Assembly: GCA_943914355.1 (NCBI GenBank)
Contig: CALUBS010000006.1
Coordinates: 22,769 to 86,768 of the forward strand
Direction of reading: 5' to 3'
DNA length: 64,000 nucleotides
Source: an uncultured Corynebacterium sp.
GTDB lineage: Bacteria; Actinomycetota; Actinomycetes; Mycobacteriales; Mycobacteriaceae
Part shown: positions 40,942 through 49,311 of the stretch, in pieces
Layout of the letters: every line of letters starts with the position of its first letter
Numbering within the stretch: the stretch's first letter is position 1
Translations under genes and position numbers: made by a program
The notes under the pieces: generated by a model
Seen by the model: the letters and a program-made list of their open reading frames with translations, nothing else
Told to the model about the DNA's origin: nothing
Databases searched by the model: none

Positions 40942-41055
40942 TCATTAAAGGATGCCTGTCAATGAACTTGTAGACGTCTATGCTGATAGACACGTATTAC
41001 TCTAGCACCTTACCCACCCGTGGGTGAGGCTTAGCCGAAAGAGGTGCATCACGCA

Positions 41056-42408
41056 GTGAGTTTTTCCGCGCAGCACGTAGTCCCAGCCTCCCGCGAACGC
41101 GTCTGGCAGTGGCATACCCGGCCAGGGGCCTTGGCGCGCCTGAACCCACCCTTTGCGTTCATGAAACCCGTGCAACAGGCCACCGATCTGGGCGATGGCA
41201 CCTCCCTGCTGTCCCTGCCCGGCGGTTTGCAGTGGACGGCCCAGCACGATCTATCGCGCTACCAGGCCGGCTATAGCTTCAGCGATGTCTGCATCAACGC
41301 GCCGATCCGCAAATTTGCCAAGTGGCGCCATACGCACCGTTTTGCCGATCACCCAGGCGGCACGCTGATTACAGACGAGGTCGATACCCGCATTCCCGCT
41401 GCGGCCCTCAACTCGCTATTCGCCTACCGGCAGCACCAACTCACCCAGGATATTGCCTTTGAAAACCGCCTGCGCGAAGGCCAGCTCGGCCAAAAGCCCT
41501 TGACCATCGCGATGACCGGCTCTCACGGCAGCGTGGGCAGCGCCCTGACCGCACAGTTACAAACCCTGGGCCATACCGTGATCCAGCTCGTGCGCGGCAC
41601 CGCGGAACCGGGCCAGCGCAAGTGGCGCCCGCACCACCCGCGGCCCGATCTCCTCGAGGGCGTCGACGTGTTAGTACACCTGGCCGGCGAACCCATCTTT
41701 GGGCGCTTTAATGACAGCCACAAGGCCGATATCCGCGACTCCCGCGTGGGCCCCACCGAAAACCTCGCCCGCCTGGTGGCCGCCTCCGATTCCGTGCAGG
41801 CCATGGTGTGCGCCTCTGCCATCGGCTTCTACGGTTCCGAACGCGGCGATGAGCTGCTAACCGAGGACGCCGAGCGCGGCGAGGGCTTTCTTGCCGATGT
41901 CGCAGCGAGCTGGGAGAAAGCCTGCGCGCCCGCTCGCGAGGCCGGAAAACGCGTGGTCAATATCCGCACTGGCATCGTGATGTCCGGAAACTCCGGCCTG
42001 CTACCACTGTTGCGCGCGCTGTTTTCCACGGGGCTTGGCGGCGCTTTTGGTGACGGCAACTTTTGGTACAGCTGGGTGGCACTAGACGATCTCACCGATG
42101 CCTATATCCGCGCCATCGTGGATGAGAAGCTTAAGGGCCCGGTCAATGGGGCATCGCCAAGCCCGGTGCTCAACAAGAACTTCGTCTCCGCCTTGGGGTC
42201 CGAATTGCACCGCCCCACCCTCCTGCCGATCCCCCAATTCGGCCCCGCCCTGCTCCTGGGCAAGCAAGGCGCGCAAGAACTCGCCTTGGCCGACCAGCGC
42301 GTGAAACCACAGGTGTTAGAGGACATAGGCCATACCTTCCGCTACCCCACCATCGACGGCGCCTTAGCGCACGAACTCGGCGGCGAAAGCCTGTGGGAGT
42401 CGCAGTAG
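41056..42408 (+). CDS. SRPBCC-SDR fusion, TIGR01777-type epimerase
   Basis: 450 residues from the GTG at 41056 (VSFSAQHVV). A GTG at 41044 is also open, but it overlaps the AGAGG ribosome site. Residues 1-140 form an SRPBCC-like ligand-binding domain (VVPASRERVWQWHTRPGAL); from about 150 a Rossmann domain follows, with AMTGSHGSVGSALTAQL and SAIGFYGS near 258, then a DUF1731-like tail. It belongs to the YfcH/SDR39U1 group of predicted NAD(P)-binding epimerases, whose substrates are unknown. It is divergent from pyrR. Confidence 0.85.
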   Translation: MSFSAQHVVPASRERVWQWHTRPGALARLNPPFAFMKPVQQATDLGDGTSLLSLPGGLQWTAQHDLSRYQAGYSFSDVCINAPIRKFAKWRHTHRFADHPGGTLITDEVDTRIPAAALNSLFAYRQHQLTQDIAFENRLREGQLGQKPLTIAMTGSHGSVGSALTAQLQTLGHTVIQLVRGTAEPGQRKWRPHHPRPDLLEGVDVLVHLAGEPIFGRFNDSHKADIRDSRVGPTENLARLVAASDSVQAMVCASAIGFYGSERGDELLTEDAERGEGFLADVAASWEKACAPAREAGKRVVNIRTGIVMSGNSGLLPLLRALFSTGLGGAFGDGNFWYSWVALDDLTDAYIRAIVDEKLKGPVNGASPSPVLNKNFVSALGSELHRPTLLPIPQFGPALLLGKQGAQELALADQRVKPQVLEDIGHTFRYPTIDGALAHELGGESLWESQ

Positions 42409-42482
42409 GAGAACTATAAGTTAGGTAAACTAAGAAGGGTTGACCATTATCCCCGATTAGTACATGGATTGAGACTACTTAC

Positions 42483-42974
42483 GTGTCTGAAGAACCAACC
42501 CTGTATCCCGATACGCCCATTGAGGACGTCACCCTCGAGCGCATCGGTGAAATTTTTGACTCAGAAAAGCTCGAATACCGCGTAGAAGAACAGACCGTCG
42601 GCGAAGGCGAGACGGTAAAGATCCTGCGCACCGGCTTTTCCAATATCGCCATTGCACTGCAGGTGCGTGACGATGTCCTCGTGGCAGACTCCGTCTGGCG
42701 CGGTAATGCCCCAGCCTCTGAGGGTCCGCAACTGCTCATGGTCCTCAATAAGTGGAACCAACAGCACTTCGCGCCCACCCTGCGCTTTTTTGAATCGGCC
42801 GAAAATAATCTGGCCGTCTCCGGCGTCCGCGAAATCAATATTTCCCACGGCCTGTCCCGCAACCAGATCGGTGCCTTTGTAATGTCCACCATGGACTCCA
42901 TGCTGCAGTCCATGGCTTTCGTTGAAGAGCACTACCCACAGCTTGTCACCTGGGAGGAGCATAACCATGACTAA
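42483..42974 (+). CDS. YbjN-domain protein, first of an overlapping pair
   Basis: 163 residues from GTG, with no strong ribosome site. The protein is acidic, lacks membrane segments and fits the YbjN fold (a type III secretion chaperone-like alpha/beta domain): LERIGEIFDSEKLEYRVEE, LLMVLNKWNQQHFAPTLRFF and LSRNQIGAFVMSTMDSML. YbjN proteins are widespread and mostly uncharacterised; E. coli YbjN affects stress and motility when overexpressed. The next gene overlaps it by eight bases and encodes the same family, so the products may pair. Confidence 0.75.
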   Translation: MSEEPTLYPDTPIEDVTLERIGEIFDSEKLEYRVEEQTVGEGETVKILRTGFSNIAIALQVRDDVLVADSVWRGNAPASEGPQLLMVLNKWNQQHFAPTLRFFESAENNLAVSGVREINISHGLSRNQIGAFVMSTMDSMLQSMAFVEEHYPQLVTWEEHNHD

Positions 42975-43488
42975 TGCATCCACCGCATCTACCGAAAACA
43001 ACTTGCCCGAGGTCGATCTGGACCGCGTCATTGCCGCCATGGGCACCTTCGATATTGAGCTGACCAAGGTAGAAGGCGAAATTGATGCCGCCACCGCCAA
43101 CCTCAATGGCCTGCCTACCATGTTTGCGGTCTTGGATTCCGTTGTCATCGTGCGTTGCGACGTGCCAACCGATGCCTCATTTTCCAAGGCCGATGCCGGG
43201 CTCTTCCTTGCCGCCAACCAGATCAACTCTGTAGCATTCGGCGCGCGAGCAGTCATTTCTGAGCACGACGATATGCTCGTCGTCCGCACCGAGCGCGATA
43301 TTCCCGCCGCGGCCGGAATGATCGATGAGCAACTTACCACCACTTTGAAGAAGGCCGTCGACGCCGTCATCAACGGCCAAGACGCCATGGTTTCTGCCGC
43401 CGAAGAAATGGCCAAGCTCGGATCTGAAACCGCAGCGAAGGCAGGAAACGGCGACGAGGAAAACTCGGCTCCGTCTGGAAACGCCTAA
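42967..43488 (+). CDS. YbjN-domain protein, second of an overlapping pair
   Basis: 173 residues from the ATG at 42967, which overlaps the end of the preceding gene by eight bases and has GGAGG upstream. The fold resembles the first: VDLDRVIAAMGTFDIELTKVEGEI, FLAANQINSVAFGARAVIS, and a helical end. The last 20 residues are polar and low complexity. It is more diverged from the YbjN pattern than its neighbour; the assignment rests on both sequence and pairing. A terminator follows. Confidence 0.7.
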   Translation: MTNASTASTENNLPEVDLDRVIAAMGTFDIELTKVEGEIDAATANLNGLPTMFAVLDSVVIVRCDVPTDASFSKADAGLFLAANQINSVAFGARAVISEHDDMLVVRTERDIPAAAGMIDEQLTTTLKKAVDAVINGQDAMVSAAEEMAKLGSETAAKAGNGDEENSAPSGNA

Positions 43489-43510
43489 GCCGCCTTACCT
43501 AAGGCTTCTC

Positions 43511-43580
43511 CCCCGCACTTGTTTCGTCCCCGCCTCGCACATTCGCGTGCTGCGGCGCGACGACGGTGCGGGGATTTTTT
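43511..43580 (+). terminator. Terminator after the YbjN pair
   Basis: CCCCGCAC (43511-43518) pairs with GTGCGGGG (43566-43573), followed by A and six T. The 47-base loop contains further GC-rich complementarity. It lies between convergent transcription units. Confidence 0.7.
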
Positions 43581-43623
43581 GGGTGCCTTGCCTTTCTTGG
43601 GTTCTCAACGCCGCGGATAGACA

Positions 43624-44478
43624 CTAGTCCGCATCGAGAATGCGTTGCTTTTCTTCCTCCGAATCGAATTCGGGGGCGGGCCACGACAGGTTCAGGTGGC
43701 GCAGCGCATCGACGATGAGATATTTCAAGGCCATGCGCGCGTACTTCTTATTATCCGTGGGGATAACAAACCACGGCGCCCAGAGTTCATCCGTCCGGCG
43801 GATGGCATCCTCATAGGCCGCCATGTATTTATCCCAATAACCGCGCTCTTCAAGGTCTGAAGGATCGTACTTCCAGTACTTATCCTCGCGCTCGGTCCGC
43901 TCGATGAGGTTTTCCTTTTGGAACTCCGGCGAGATGTGCAAAAAGACCTTGAGGATCTTTACCCGCTTTCCGGCGAGCTCTTGTTCATATTCGCGAATCG
44001 CCTCGAAGCGACGATTGATCTCTTCCTCATCTACCCACTCGTGCACCCGTTGGATCAAGACGTCTTCATAGTGGGAACGATCAAAGGCCACGACTTGGCC
44101 AGGAACCGGATCGTGTTTGCGGATGCGCCACAGGAAATCGTGTTCCATTTCCTCTTCCGTGGGCTTACCAAACCCCACAGTCTTAGTACCCTGCGGATCA
44201 AAGACGGAAAAGACGTGACGAATCGCCCCGCCCTTGCCGGAGGTATCCATGCCTTGCAGGACCACTAAGAGCGAAGGTGCGTCATCGCTATGCGCCCTGC
44301 CATTAGCAAAGAGGCGTTCCTGCAAATCATAGAGCTCATCGTCGTAGCGTTCGAAGCGGTCCGCTAAGTCAGACTTTGAGCCATCGAATCCCGGTGTCGC
44401 CGTGGGATCGACATCTGCAAGCCGAAAGGTTTTACCGGCGCGCAGGTCTAGCGCATCTTTGATCTTAAATTTACCCAT
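43624..44478 (-). CDS. Polyphosphate kinase 2 family protein
   Basis: 284 residues. PPK2 enzymes move phosphate between polyphosphate and nucleoside mono- or diphosphates. The Walker A motif GMDTSGKGG lies near 75-83 and the Walker B region VVAFDRSHYEDVLIQRVH near 129, with the lid arginines in NLIERTEREDKYWKY. The single-domain size is that of short PPK2 proteins; which class (ADP or AMP directed) cannot be read reliably. There is no Shine-Dalgarno; a TACACT box ends seven bases before the ATG, so a leaderless message is likely. It stands alone between terminators. Confidence 0.9.
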   Translation of the reverse strand: MGKFKIKDALDLRAGKTFRLADVDPTATPGFDGSKSDLADRFERYDDELYDLQERLFANGRAHSDDAPSLLVVLQGMDTSGKGGAIRHVFSVFDPQGTKTVGFGKPTEEEMEHDFLWRIRKHDPVPGQVVAFDRSHYEDVLIQRVHEWVDEEEINRRFEAIREYEQELAGKRVKILKVFLHISPEFQKENLIERTEREDKYWKYDPSDLEERGYWDKYMAAYEDAIRRTDELWAPWFVIPTDNKKYARMALKYLIVDALRHLNLSWPAPEFDSEEEKQRILDAD

Positions 44479-44485
44479 GACACAC

Positions 44486-44491
44486 AGTGTA
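44486..44491 (-). promoter_or_regulatory. -10 box for a leaderless PPK2 transcript
   Basis: TACACT on the minus strand is followed by seven bases and then the ATG. No purine-rich ribosome site exists between them. Confidence 0.5.
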
Positions 44492-44505
44492 CAAACGCCA
44501 GGGTG

Positions 44506-44523
44506 TGGAGCGGGTGGAGCGGG
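44506..44523. repeat. Two tandem copies of TGGAGCGGG
   Basis: Two exact adjacent 9-base copies lie just upstream of the PPK2 promoter, in the -35 region and beyond. Two copies are too few to call a binding array; they could be an activator site or chance. Confidence 0.4.
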
Positions 44524-44540
44524 CGAACCGGGGCTGGCTC

Positions 44541-44556
44541 CCGCGGCTCCCCGCGG
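44541..44556 (-). terminator. Short GC hairpin after nusB
   Basis: CCGCGG is repeated with a four-base spacer; being self-complementary the copies can pair. It lies about 70 bases after nusB and lacks a U-run, so a terminator role is weak. Confidence 0.3.
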
Positions 44557-44626
44557 TGGGAAGGCAGAAGCAATTCCCCGGCTGTTGTTTACCTTTTACT
44601 TAGGAAGCCGAGGAACTAGGACTGGA

Positions 44627-45253
44627 TTAGGAGTTGTCCTCGTCCGTTTCGGCGCTCGGGGACGACTCTTCTGGCGTCGCTGACTCCTCTGGCACCTCTG
44701 CATGCGCCGAAGGCTCAGAGTCCTCCCGGGAATCCTCGAGTTCCGCGTCGTCGCTTTCTTCCTCTTGACCGACGTTATTCATCGGGCTTAACTCAGAACG
44801 AGATTGCGCGACGTCATCCAGGACCGCGTGGATATACGGTGCGGCTTGATCGTGGGAATACTGCGAGGCTAGCTCCACGCCTTCGACGACAGCCGTCGCG
44901 GTGGGAACGTGCGGATTAAATAGCAGCTCCCAGACCGATAGGCGCAGGATAGCGCGGTCGACGGCGGGGATCCGGTGCAGCTCCCAGTTCTGGGAAAGAT
45001 ACCGCGAGATCGTGTCATCGATAGCGTCTAGCTCTTCTGCGACACCTTGGACGATGACCTTGGTGTAGTCCGCAATCGGCGCTACCGCGTGGCGATCTTC
45101 GCGCGCCAAGGCAACGCGATCCTCAACGATAGCCACGGGATCAACGTCCCGGTTCTCCGCTTCATAGAGGATATCCGCTGCGCGCCGGCGTGCGCGGTAG
45201 CGCGCGGTATGCCGCTTATGATTGATATCCCGCTTAGCAGTGTTATCAGACAA
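44627..45253 (-). CDS. nusB: Transcription antitermination protein NusB with acidic tail
   Basis: 208 residues. The NusB fold occupies about 10-150, beginning [20 protein letters not shown] and including [19 protein letters not shown]. It joins NusE (S10) at boxA RNA in rRNA antitermination. The last 55 residues are a low-complexity tail of Glu, Asp and Ser; the usual NusB of about 140-160 residues lacks it. It follows efp by nine bases, as in many actinobacteria. Confidence 0.94.
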   Translation of the reverse strand: MSDNTAKRDINHKRHTARYRARRRAADILYEAENRDVDPVAIVEDRVALAREDRHAVAPIADYTKVIVQGVAEELDAIDDTISRYLSQNWELHRIPAVDRAILRLSVWELLFNPHVPTATAVVEGVELASQYSHDQAAPYIHAVLDDVAQSRSELSPMNNVGQEEESDDAELEDSREDSEPSAHAEVPEESATPEESSPSAETDEDNS

Positions 45254-45262
45254 GATAAAGCC

Positions 45263-45826
45263 CTAGTTATTGACGCGGGACAGGTACTCGCCAGTGCGGG
45301 TATCGATCTTTAGTACATTGCCGATTTCAATGAACAGCGGAACCTGGATCTCGGCGCCGGTCTCCAGCGTGGCGGGCTTGGTGCCACCGGAGGAACGGTC
45401 GCCCTGCAGACCTGGTTCGGTGTGTTCTACCTTGAGGTCGACGGAGATAGGAAGCTCTGCGAACAATGCCTCATCCTCGTAGAAGGAGACCTGCACGCGC
45501 ATGTTTTCCAGCAGGAAACGGGCGGCATCGCCAAACTTCTCCGGCGAGAGCTCGAACTGTTCGAAGGTCTTTTCATCCATGACGACATAGCTGGTGCCGT
45601 CGTTGTACAGGTAGGTCATATCGCGACGGTCCACCGTAGCGGTTTCTACCTTGACGCCCGAGTTCCAGGTCTTGTCCACGGTCTTTCCGGAGACAACGTC
45701 CTTGAGCTTGGTGCGCACAAACGCTGGGCCCTTGCCCGGCTTCACATGCTGAAACTCGGTGATCTGCATCAGCTTGTTGTCAATCTTGAGAACGAGTCCG
45801 TTCTTGAAATCAGTAGTATCAGCCAT
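45263..45826 (-). CDS. efp: Elongation factor P
   Basis: 187 residues. EF-P relieves ribosomes stalled at proline runs. Three beta-barrel domains are expected; the tip loop reads VKPGKGPAF with Lys32. This PGKGP loop is the type reported in C. glutamicum to work without lysine modification, and no EpmA-, EpmB- or deoxyhypusine-synthase-like gene is in the window. The C-terminal signature [25 protein letters not shown] is complete. It lies between pepQ and nusB; a terminator-like hairpin separates it from pepQ. Confidence 0.97.
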   Translation of the reverse strand: MADTTDFKNGLVLKIDNKLMQITEFQHVKPGKGPAFVRTKLKDVVSGKTVDKTWNSGVKVETATVDRRDMTYLYNDGTSYVVMDEKTFEQFELSPEKFGDAARFLLENMRVQVSFYEDEALFAELPISVDLKVEHTEPGLQGDRSSGGTKPATLETGAEIQVPLFIEIGNVLKIDTRTGEYLSRVNN

Positions 45827-45920
45827 TGCGGTTAAACTCCCGAATATTGTGGTTGAAAGGTTGAAAGCAAAGTATAAGCCTACCGGATAGCCCGCACCCT
45901 CTGATCCACCGGTACCCCCT

Positions 45921-45947
45921 AAAATCTCCGCCCTTAGGAGGGAGGAG
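45921..45947 (-). terminator. Terminator between pepQ and efp
   Basis: On the minus strand CTCC/GGAG and CCC/GGG pairs form an interrupted stem at 45926-45947, followed by ATTTTAG. It would limit read-through from pepQ into efp. Confidence 0.55.
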
Positions 45948-45965
45948 TTACGGGACCAAGCCTAC

Positions 45966-47072
45966 CTATGCCGGCAGCTCCGTAAAGTCCTTGGAAGCGG
46001 CGGTAATGATCTTTGGGGCTCCATTGGTGATGATGAGCGTATCTTCGATGCGTACGCCACCCTTGCCCGGCACATACACGCCCGGCTCGATGGTAAGAGT
46101 CATTCCCGGGGCCAGTTCTCCCTTACCGGTCGTGGCGGCAAAGGGGGCCTCGTGCACGTCCAAGCCCACGCCGTGCCCGGTGGAGTGCACGAAGTAGTTG
46201 CCGTAGCCGGCATCGGCGATGATGGTGCGGCAGGCGGCGTCGACATCGGAAAGCGACGTGCCCGCAACCGCAGCCTCGACACCGGCCTGCTGGGCGCGCA
46301 GCACCACATCGTAGATCTCCTTGGCAAAGTCATTTGCCGTACCCACGACGTAGGTGCGGGTGCAGTCAGAGTTAAATCCGCGCAGGTGAGCGCCGAAATC
46401 GATGGTGACCAAGTCTCCATCTTCAATCACGCGATCGTCCGCGCCGTGGTGTGGCATGGCGGAGTTCGGGCCAGAGGCCACGATGGTATCGAAGCTCACC
46501 CGCTCCGATCCTAGGATGCGCATGCGGAATTCCAGGTCAGCGGCGACTTCGCGCTCCGTGCGGCCCGCACGCAACTCACCGGCGGAAATGAGGTCTTCCA
46601 ATGCTTGGTTAGCAAGCGCCGCGATCTCCTCGAGCTTTTCTAGCTCTACCGGATCCTTCGTGATGCGGATGTCCTCGATGATTCCAGAAATCGGCACCAA
46701 GGTGACCCCATCCGGTGCGGAATCCTTCAGATCTTCCAGTTCCGACACGGACATGTAGTCGGCTTCGAAGCCGACGCGAACCGGTGTCTCATCCTTGTCG
46801 AATTGCTGCAGGAGCACCCTGCCCACAGCACGGCCCTCTACAGCTTCTAGATCCGGAACTTCCTGGGCAATCTGGGTGGTATAGCGGCCATCGGTAGCCA
46901 TGAGCGCGGAGAGATCCTTGCGCAGCAAAAGCCCACCGTTGGAACCGGAGAACCCGGACAAGTAGCGGACGTGGATTAAGTGGGTTACCAATACCGCATC
47001 AATGCGCTGACCAGCTAATTCGGCGGCTAACTTCCGGCGGCGATCGCTGAACCGGGTATCTGCAAGTGCCAT
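45966..47072 (-). CDS. pepQ: M24B-family Xaa-Pro peptidase
   Basis: 368 residues. It is a metallopeptidase of the pita-bread fold, either Xaa-Pro dipeptidase or aminopeptidase. The five metal ligands fall in DFGAHLRGFNSDCTRT near 228, HSTGHGVGLDVHEAP near 293 and TIEPGVYVPGKGGVRIED near 330. The N-terminal creatinase-like domain is present. Cytoplasmic: no signal peptide. The neighbouring efp is the conserved context in Gram-positives. The precise substrate cannot be decided by sequence, so the symbol is by position. Confidence 0.9.
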   Translation of the reverse strand: MALADTRFSDRRRKLAAELAGQRIDAVLVTHLIHVRYLSGFSGSNGGLLLRKDLSALMATDGRYTTQIAQEVPDLEAVEGRAVGRVLLQQFDKDETPVRVGFEADYMSVSELEDLKDSAPDGVTLVPISGIIEDIRITKDPVELEKLEEIAALANQALEDLISAGELRAGRTEREVAADLEFRMRILGSERVSFDTIVASGPNSAMPHHGADDRVIEDGDLVTIDFGAHLRGFNSDCTRTYVVGTANDFAKEIYDVVLRAQQAGVEAAVAGTSLSDVDAACRTIIADAGYGNYFVHSTGHGVGLDVHEAPFAATTGKGELAPGMTLTIEPGVYVPGKGGVRIEDTLIITNGAPKIITAASKDFTELPA

Positions 47073-47179
47073 AGAATCATCCTTTGCGGGAATCGTATTG
47101 AAGTGTAAAAATTTATTCTTCCACTATATCTATTTCCGCGGCGATGATGGCTAGGTTCAGTACCTACGTACCGCCTGCA

Positions 47180-47200
47180 CCCGAAAAGGCGCGATTCGGG
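47180..47200 (-). other. Small stem between aroQ and pepQ
   Basis: CCCGAA/TTCGGG with a nine-base loop, eight bases after aroQ. No U-run follows; it may be a weak terminator ending the aro group. Confidence 0.35.
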
Positions 47201-47207
47201 CCGGCAA

Positions 47208-47636
47208 TTATTGGCACAAATAATCCACCGCGGCGCAGTACCCAAAGACCCCCAGGCCGGCGATGACGCCGCGGGCAATGGGGCTCAAATAAGAATGATG
47301 GCGGAATTCTTCGCGGGCATGCACGTTGGAGATATGCACCTCGACGAAGCCTGCGCCATCGGCAATTTCCGCCAGGGCATCGCGCAAGGCGACGGAGGTA
47401 TGCGTCAGCCCACCTGGGTTAATGATGACGGCACTTCCGGCATCGGCGGCCGCATGGACCTTCTCGATGAGCTCGCCTTCAAAATTAGACTGGAAAAACT
47501 CGATGTCTGCCCCGTGCTTCGCCGCATGCTCGGACACGAGCTTTTCAACATCGCTTAGCGTCGTGGAACCGTATACGTCCGGTTGGCGCTTGCCCAACCT
47601 ATTTAGGTTCGGGCCATTGAGAACAACGATTTTCAT
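47208..47636 (-). CDS. aroQ: 3-dehydroquinate dehydratase, type II
   Basis: 142 residues, the size of the dodecameric type II enzyme. [18 protein letters not shown] near 5-22 includes the catalytic Arg and Tyr region, [17 protein letters not shown] near 72 and [16 protein letters not shown] near 97 complete the active site. It converts 3-dehydroquinate to 3-dehydroshikimate. The gene starts two bases after aroB ends. Confidence 0.97.
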   Translation of the reverse strand: MKIVVLNGPNLNRLGKRQPDVYGSTTLSDVEKLVSEHAAKHGADIEFFQSNFEGELIEKVHAAADAGSAVIINPGGLTHTSVALRDALAEIADGAGFVEVHISNVHAREEFRHHSYLSPIARGVIAGLGVFGYCAAVDYLCQ

Positions 47637-47638
47637 AT

Positions 47639-48709
47639 CTACTCCGTGATGGCGGTATATGCCGCTTCTAGCTCTTCGCGCGTCGGACCCTCTATCCGCG
47701 TCGTCGCGCCGATACCGGTGAGCGCCACGAAACGTATCTTCCCATCGCGGTTTTTCTTATCGTGGGTCATTGCCTCATATAATTCCGCGAATTTGCCCGG
47801 TTCATACGTCGTAGGCAGCCCGATATTGCTCAAGATACTGCGGTGCATATCCACCAGTTCTGCATCTATGAGGCCCCGGTGGTGGGAAAGATGGGCAATG
47901 AACATCATTCCTACGGCTACCGCGTTGCCGTGGCGCCACACATACTTTTCCTGCCTTTCCACGGCGTGGCCAAAGGTATGCCCATAATTGAGGGTCTCGC
48001 GCAACCCGGCTTCCTTGAGATCTTCTCCCACCACCGCAGCCTTTACCGAGATAGATCGCTCGATCAATTCAGGCAGAACACCGCGTGGGTCAAGGCAAGC
48101 ACCTGGATTTTCCACGTAGTGCTGCACAATGACCGGATCATGAATGAACCCAGTCTTAATGATCTCAGCAGAACCAGCCACGATCTCCGCCTGTGGGAGG
48201 GTCTCTAGGCGCTCCAGATCGACGAATACAGAGTCCGGCTCGTGGAAGGCGCCGACGAGATTCTTCCCGGCCTTCGTATTAATTCCAGTTTTCCCGCCCA
48301 CTGCGGCATCAACCATGGCGAGAAGGGTCGTAGGGACCTGAATCACTTTGATTCCGCGCATCCACCCGGCAGCGACAAAACCCGCCATGTCCGTGGTTGC
48401 CCCGCCGCCGACGCCGATGACGACATCACTGCGGCTAAAGCCCGCCTCACCAAGGCGGTCCCACACGTTTCCCACCACGCTAAGTTGCTTCGCCGCCTCG
48501 GCATCCGGCACCTCGCACAAGACTGGGATGACGCCGTGTGCTTCAACGGATGCTGCGAGCTCTTCTGCTGCGGTGCGCAGGGCCGGCTGAAAGATGATTG
48601 CTGCCTTATCAGCGCCTGTGTCCGCGCAGCGCCGTGCGATATCTTCGCTGAGTCCAGCTCCTATGCGGACCTCATAAGGGCTCGGCCCGTTAACGGCGAT
48701 GGTGGGCAT
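47639..48709 (-). CDS. aroB: 3-dehydroquinate synthase
   Basis: 356 residues. The NAD and zinc-dependent enzyme forms 3-dehydroquinate from [24 protein letters not shown] near 100 and [19 protein letters not shown] near 130 are the typical NAD and substrate signatures; [12 protein letters not shown] near 247 gives a zinc His pair. It sits after aroK (62 bases) and before aroQ. Confidence 0.97.
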   Translation of the reverse strand: MPTIAVNGPSPYEVRIGAGLSEDIARRCADTGADKAAIIFQPALRTAAEELAASVEAHGVIPVLCEVPDAEAAKQLSVVGNVWDRLGEAGFSRSDVVIGVGGGATTDMAGFVAAGWMRGIKVIQVPTTLLAMVDAAVGGKTGINTKAGKNLVGAFHEPDSVFVDLERLETLPQAEIVAGSAEIIKTGFIHDPVIVQHYVENPGACLDPRGVLPELIERSISVKAAVVGEDLKEAGLRETLNYGHTFGHAVERQEKYVWRHGNAVAVGMMFIAHLSHHRGLIDAELVDMHRSILSNIGLPTTYEPGKFAELYEAMTHDKKNRDGKIRFVALTGIGATTRIEGPTREELEAAYTAITE

Positions 48710-48771
48710 GATGGTGTCCTTTCTACGGAGCGATAGCCTGCAGGATTGCGCGGGTAGGTGTAACTTCCCGC

Positions 48772-49311
48772 CTAGAGGGTTTCTAAAAAGCCCAGGATAT
48801 CCCCCACCACCTGCTGCGGGGAGCGAGTATCCGTGCGCACGCGGAAATCGGCCACCTCCAGATAGAAGGGCCTGCGCGTTTCCACAATGGACCGATAATG
48901 TTCAACCGGATTATCTGCCGCTAACACCGGACGATTGCGATCGTCGGCCGTGCGGCGCGCGCCTTCTTCTGCGGAAATATCGAGGAATACGACCGTGTGG
49001 CGCTCTAGAAGCTCACGTGTGGAGGCCGTCATCACCGCGCCCCCACCAAGGCTTACTACCCCACCCTTTTGCAGGGCTGCAGCGACATGTTCGGCCTCAA
49101 GCTCGCGAAACGCTGGTTCGCCTCTCTCACTAAAGACCTCACCGCAGGGTTTTCCCTCGGCCATTTCAATCAGGTGATCCGAGTCCACCAGATCGCAATT
49201 CAGCGCATGCGAAAGCCGACGGCCAATCGTGGATTTTCCCGCACCTGGCGGGCCAATCAAAACGACGCAAGGATGTGGCTGTCCCGTTACATCGGTTGGC
49301 GTTGTCATCAT
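48772..49311 (-). CDS. aroK: Shikimate kinase
   Basis: 179 residues. The P-loop [19 protein letters not shown] lies near 19-37, the shikimate-binding VDSDHLIE near 43 has the expected Asp, and SLGGGAVM near 86 is the third motif. It abuts aroC: the aroC stop and the aroK ATG pair run together as TAAATGATG, with AGGAG in the end of aroC. Confidence 0.96.
   Translation of the reverse strand: MMTTPTDVTGQPHPCVVLIGPPGAGKSTIGRRLSHALNCDLVDSDHLIEMAEGKPCGEVFSERGEPAFRELEAEHVAAALQKGGVVSLGGGAVMTASTRELLERHTVVFLDISAEEGARRTADDRNRPVLAADNPVEHYRSIVETRRPFYLEVADFRVRTDTRSPQQVVGDILGFLETL

Noticed and set aside
42418-42445. DtxR-like iron box (TTAGGTAAACTAA) before the first YbjN gene.
   Set aside because: Only the left half fits the 19-base DtxR consensus; the right half is poor.
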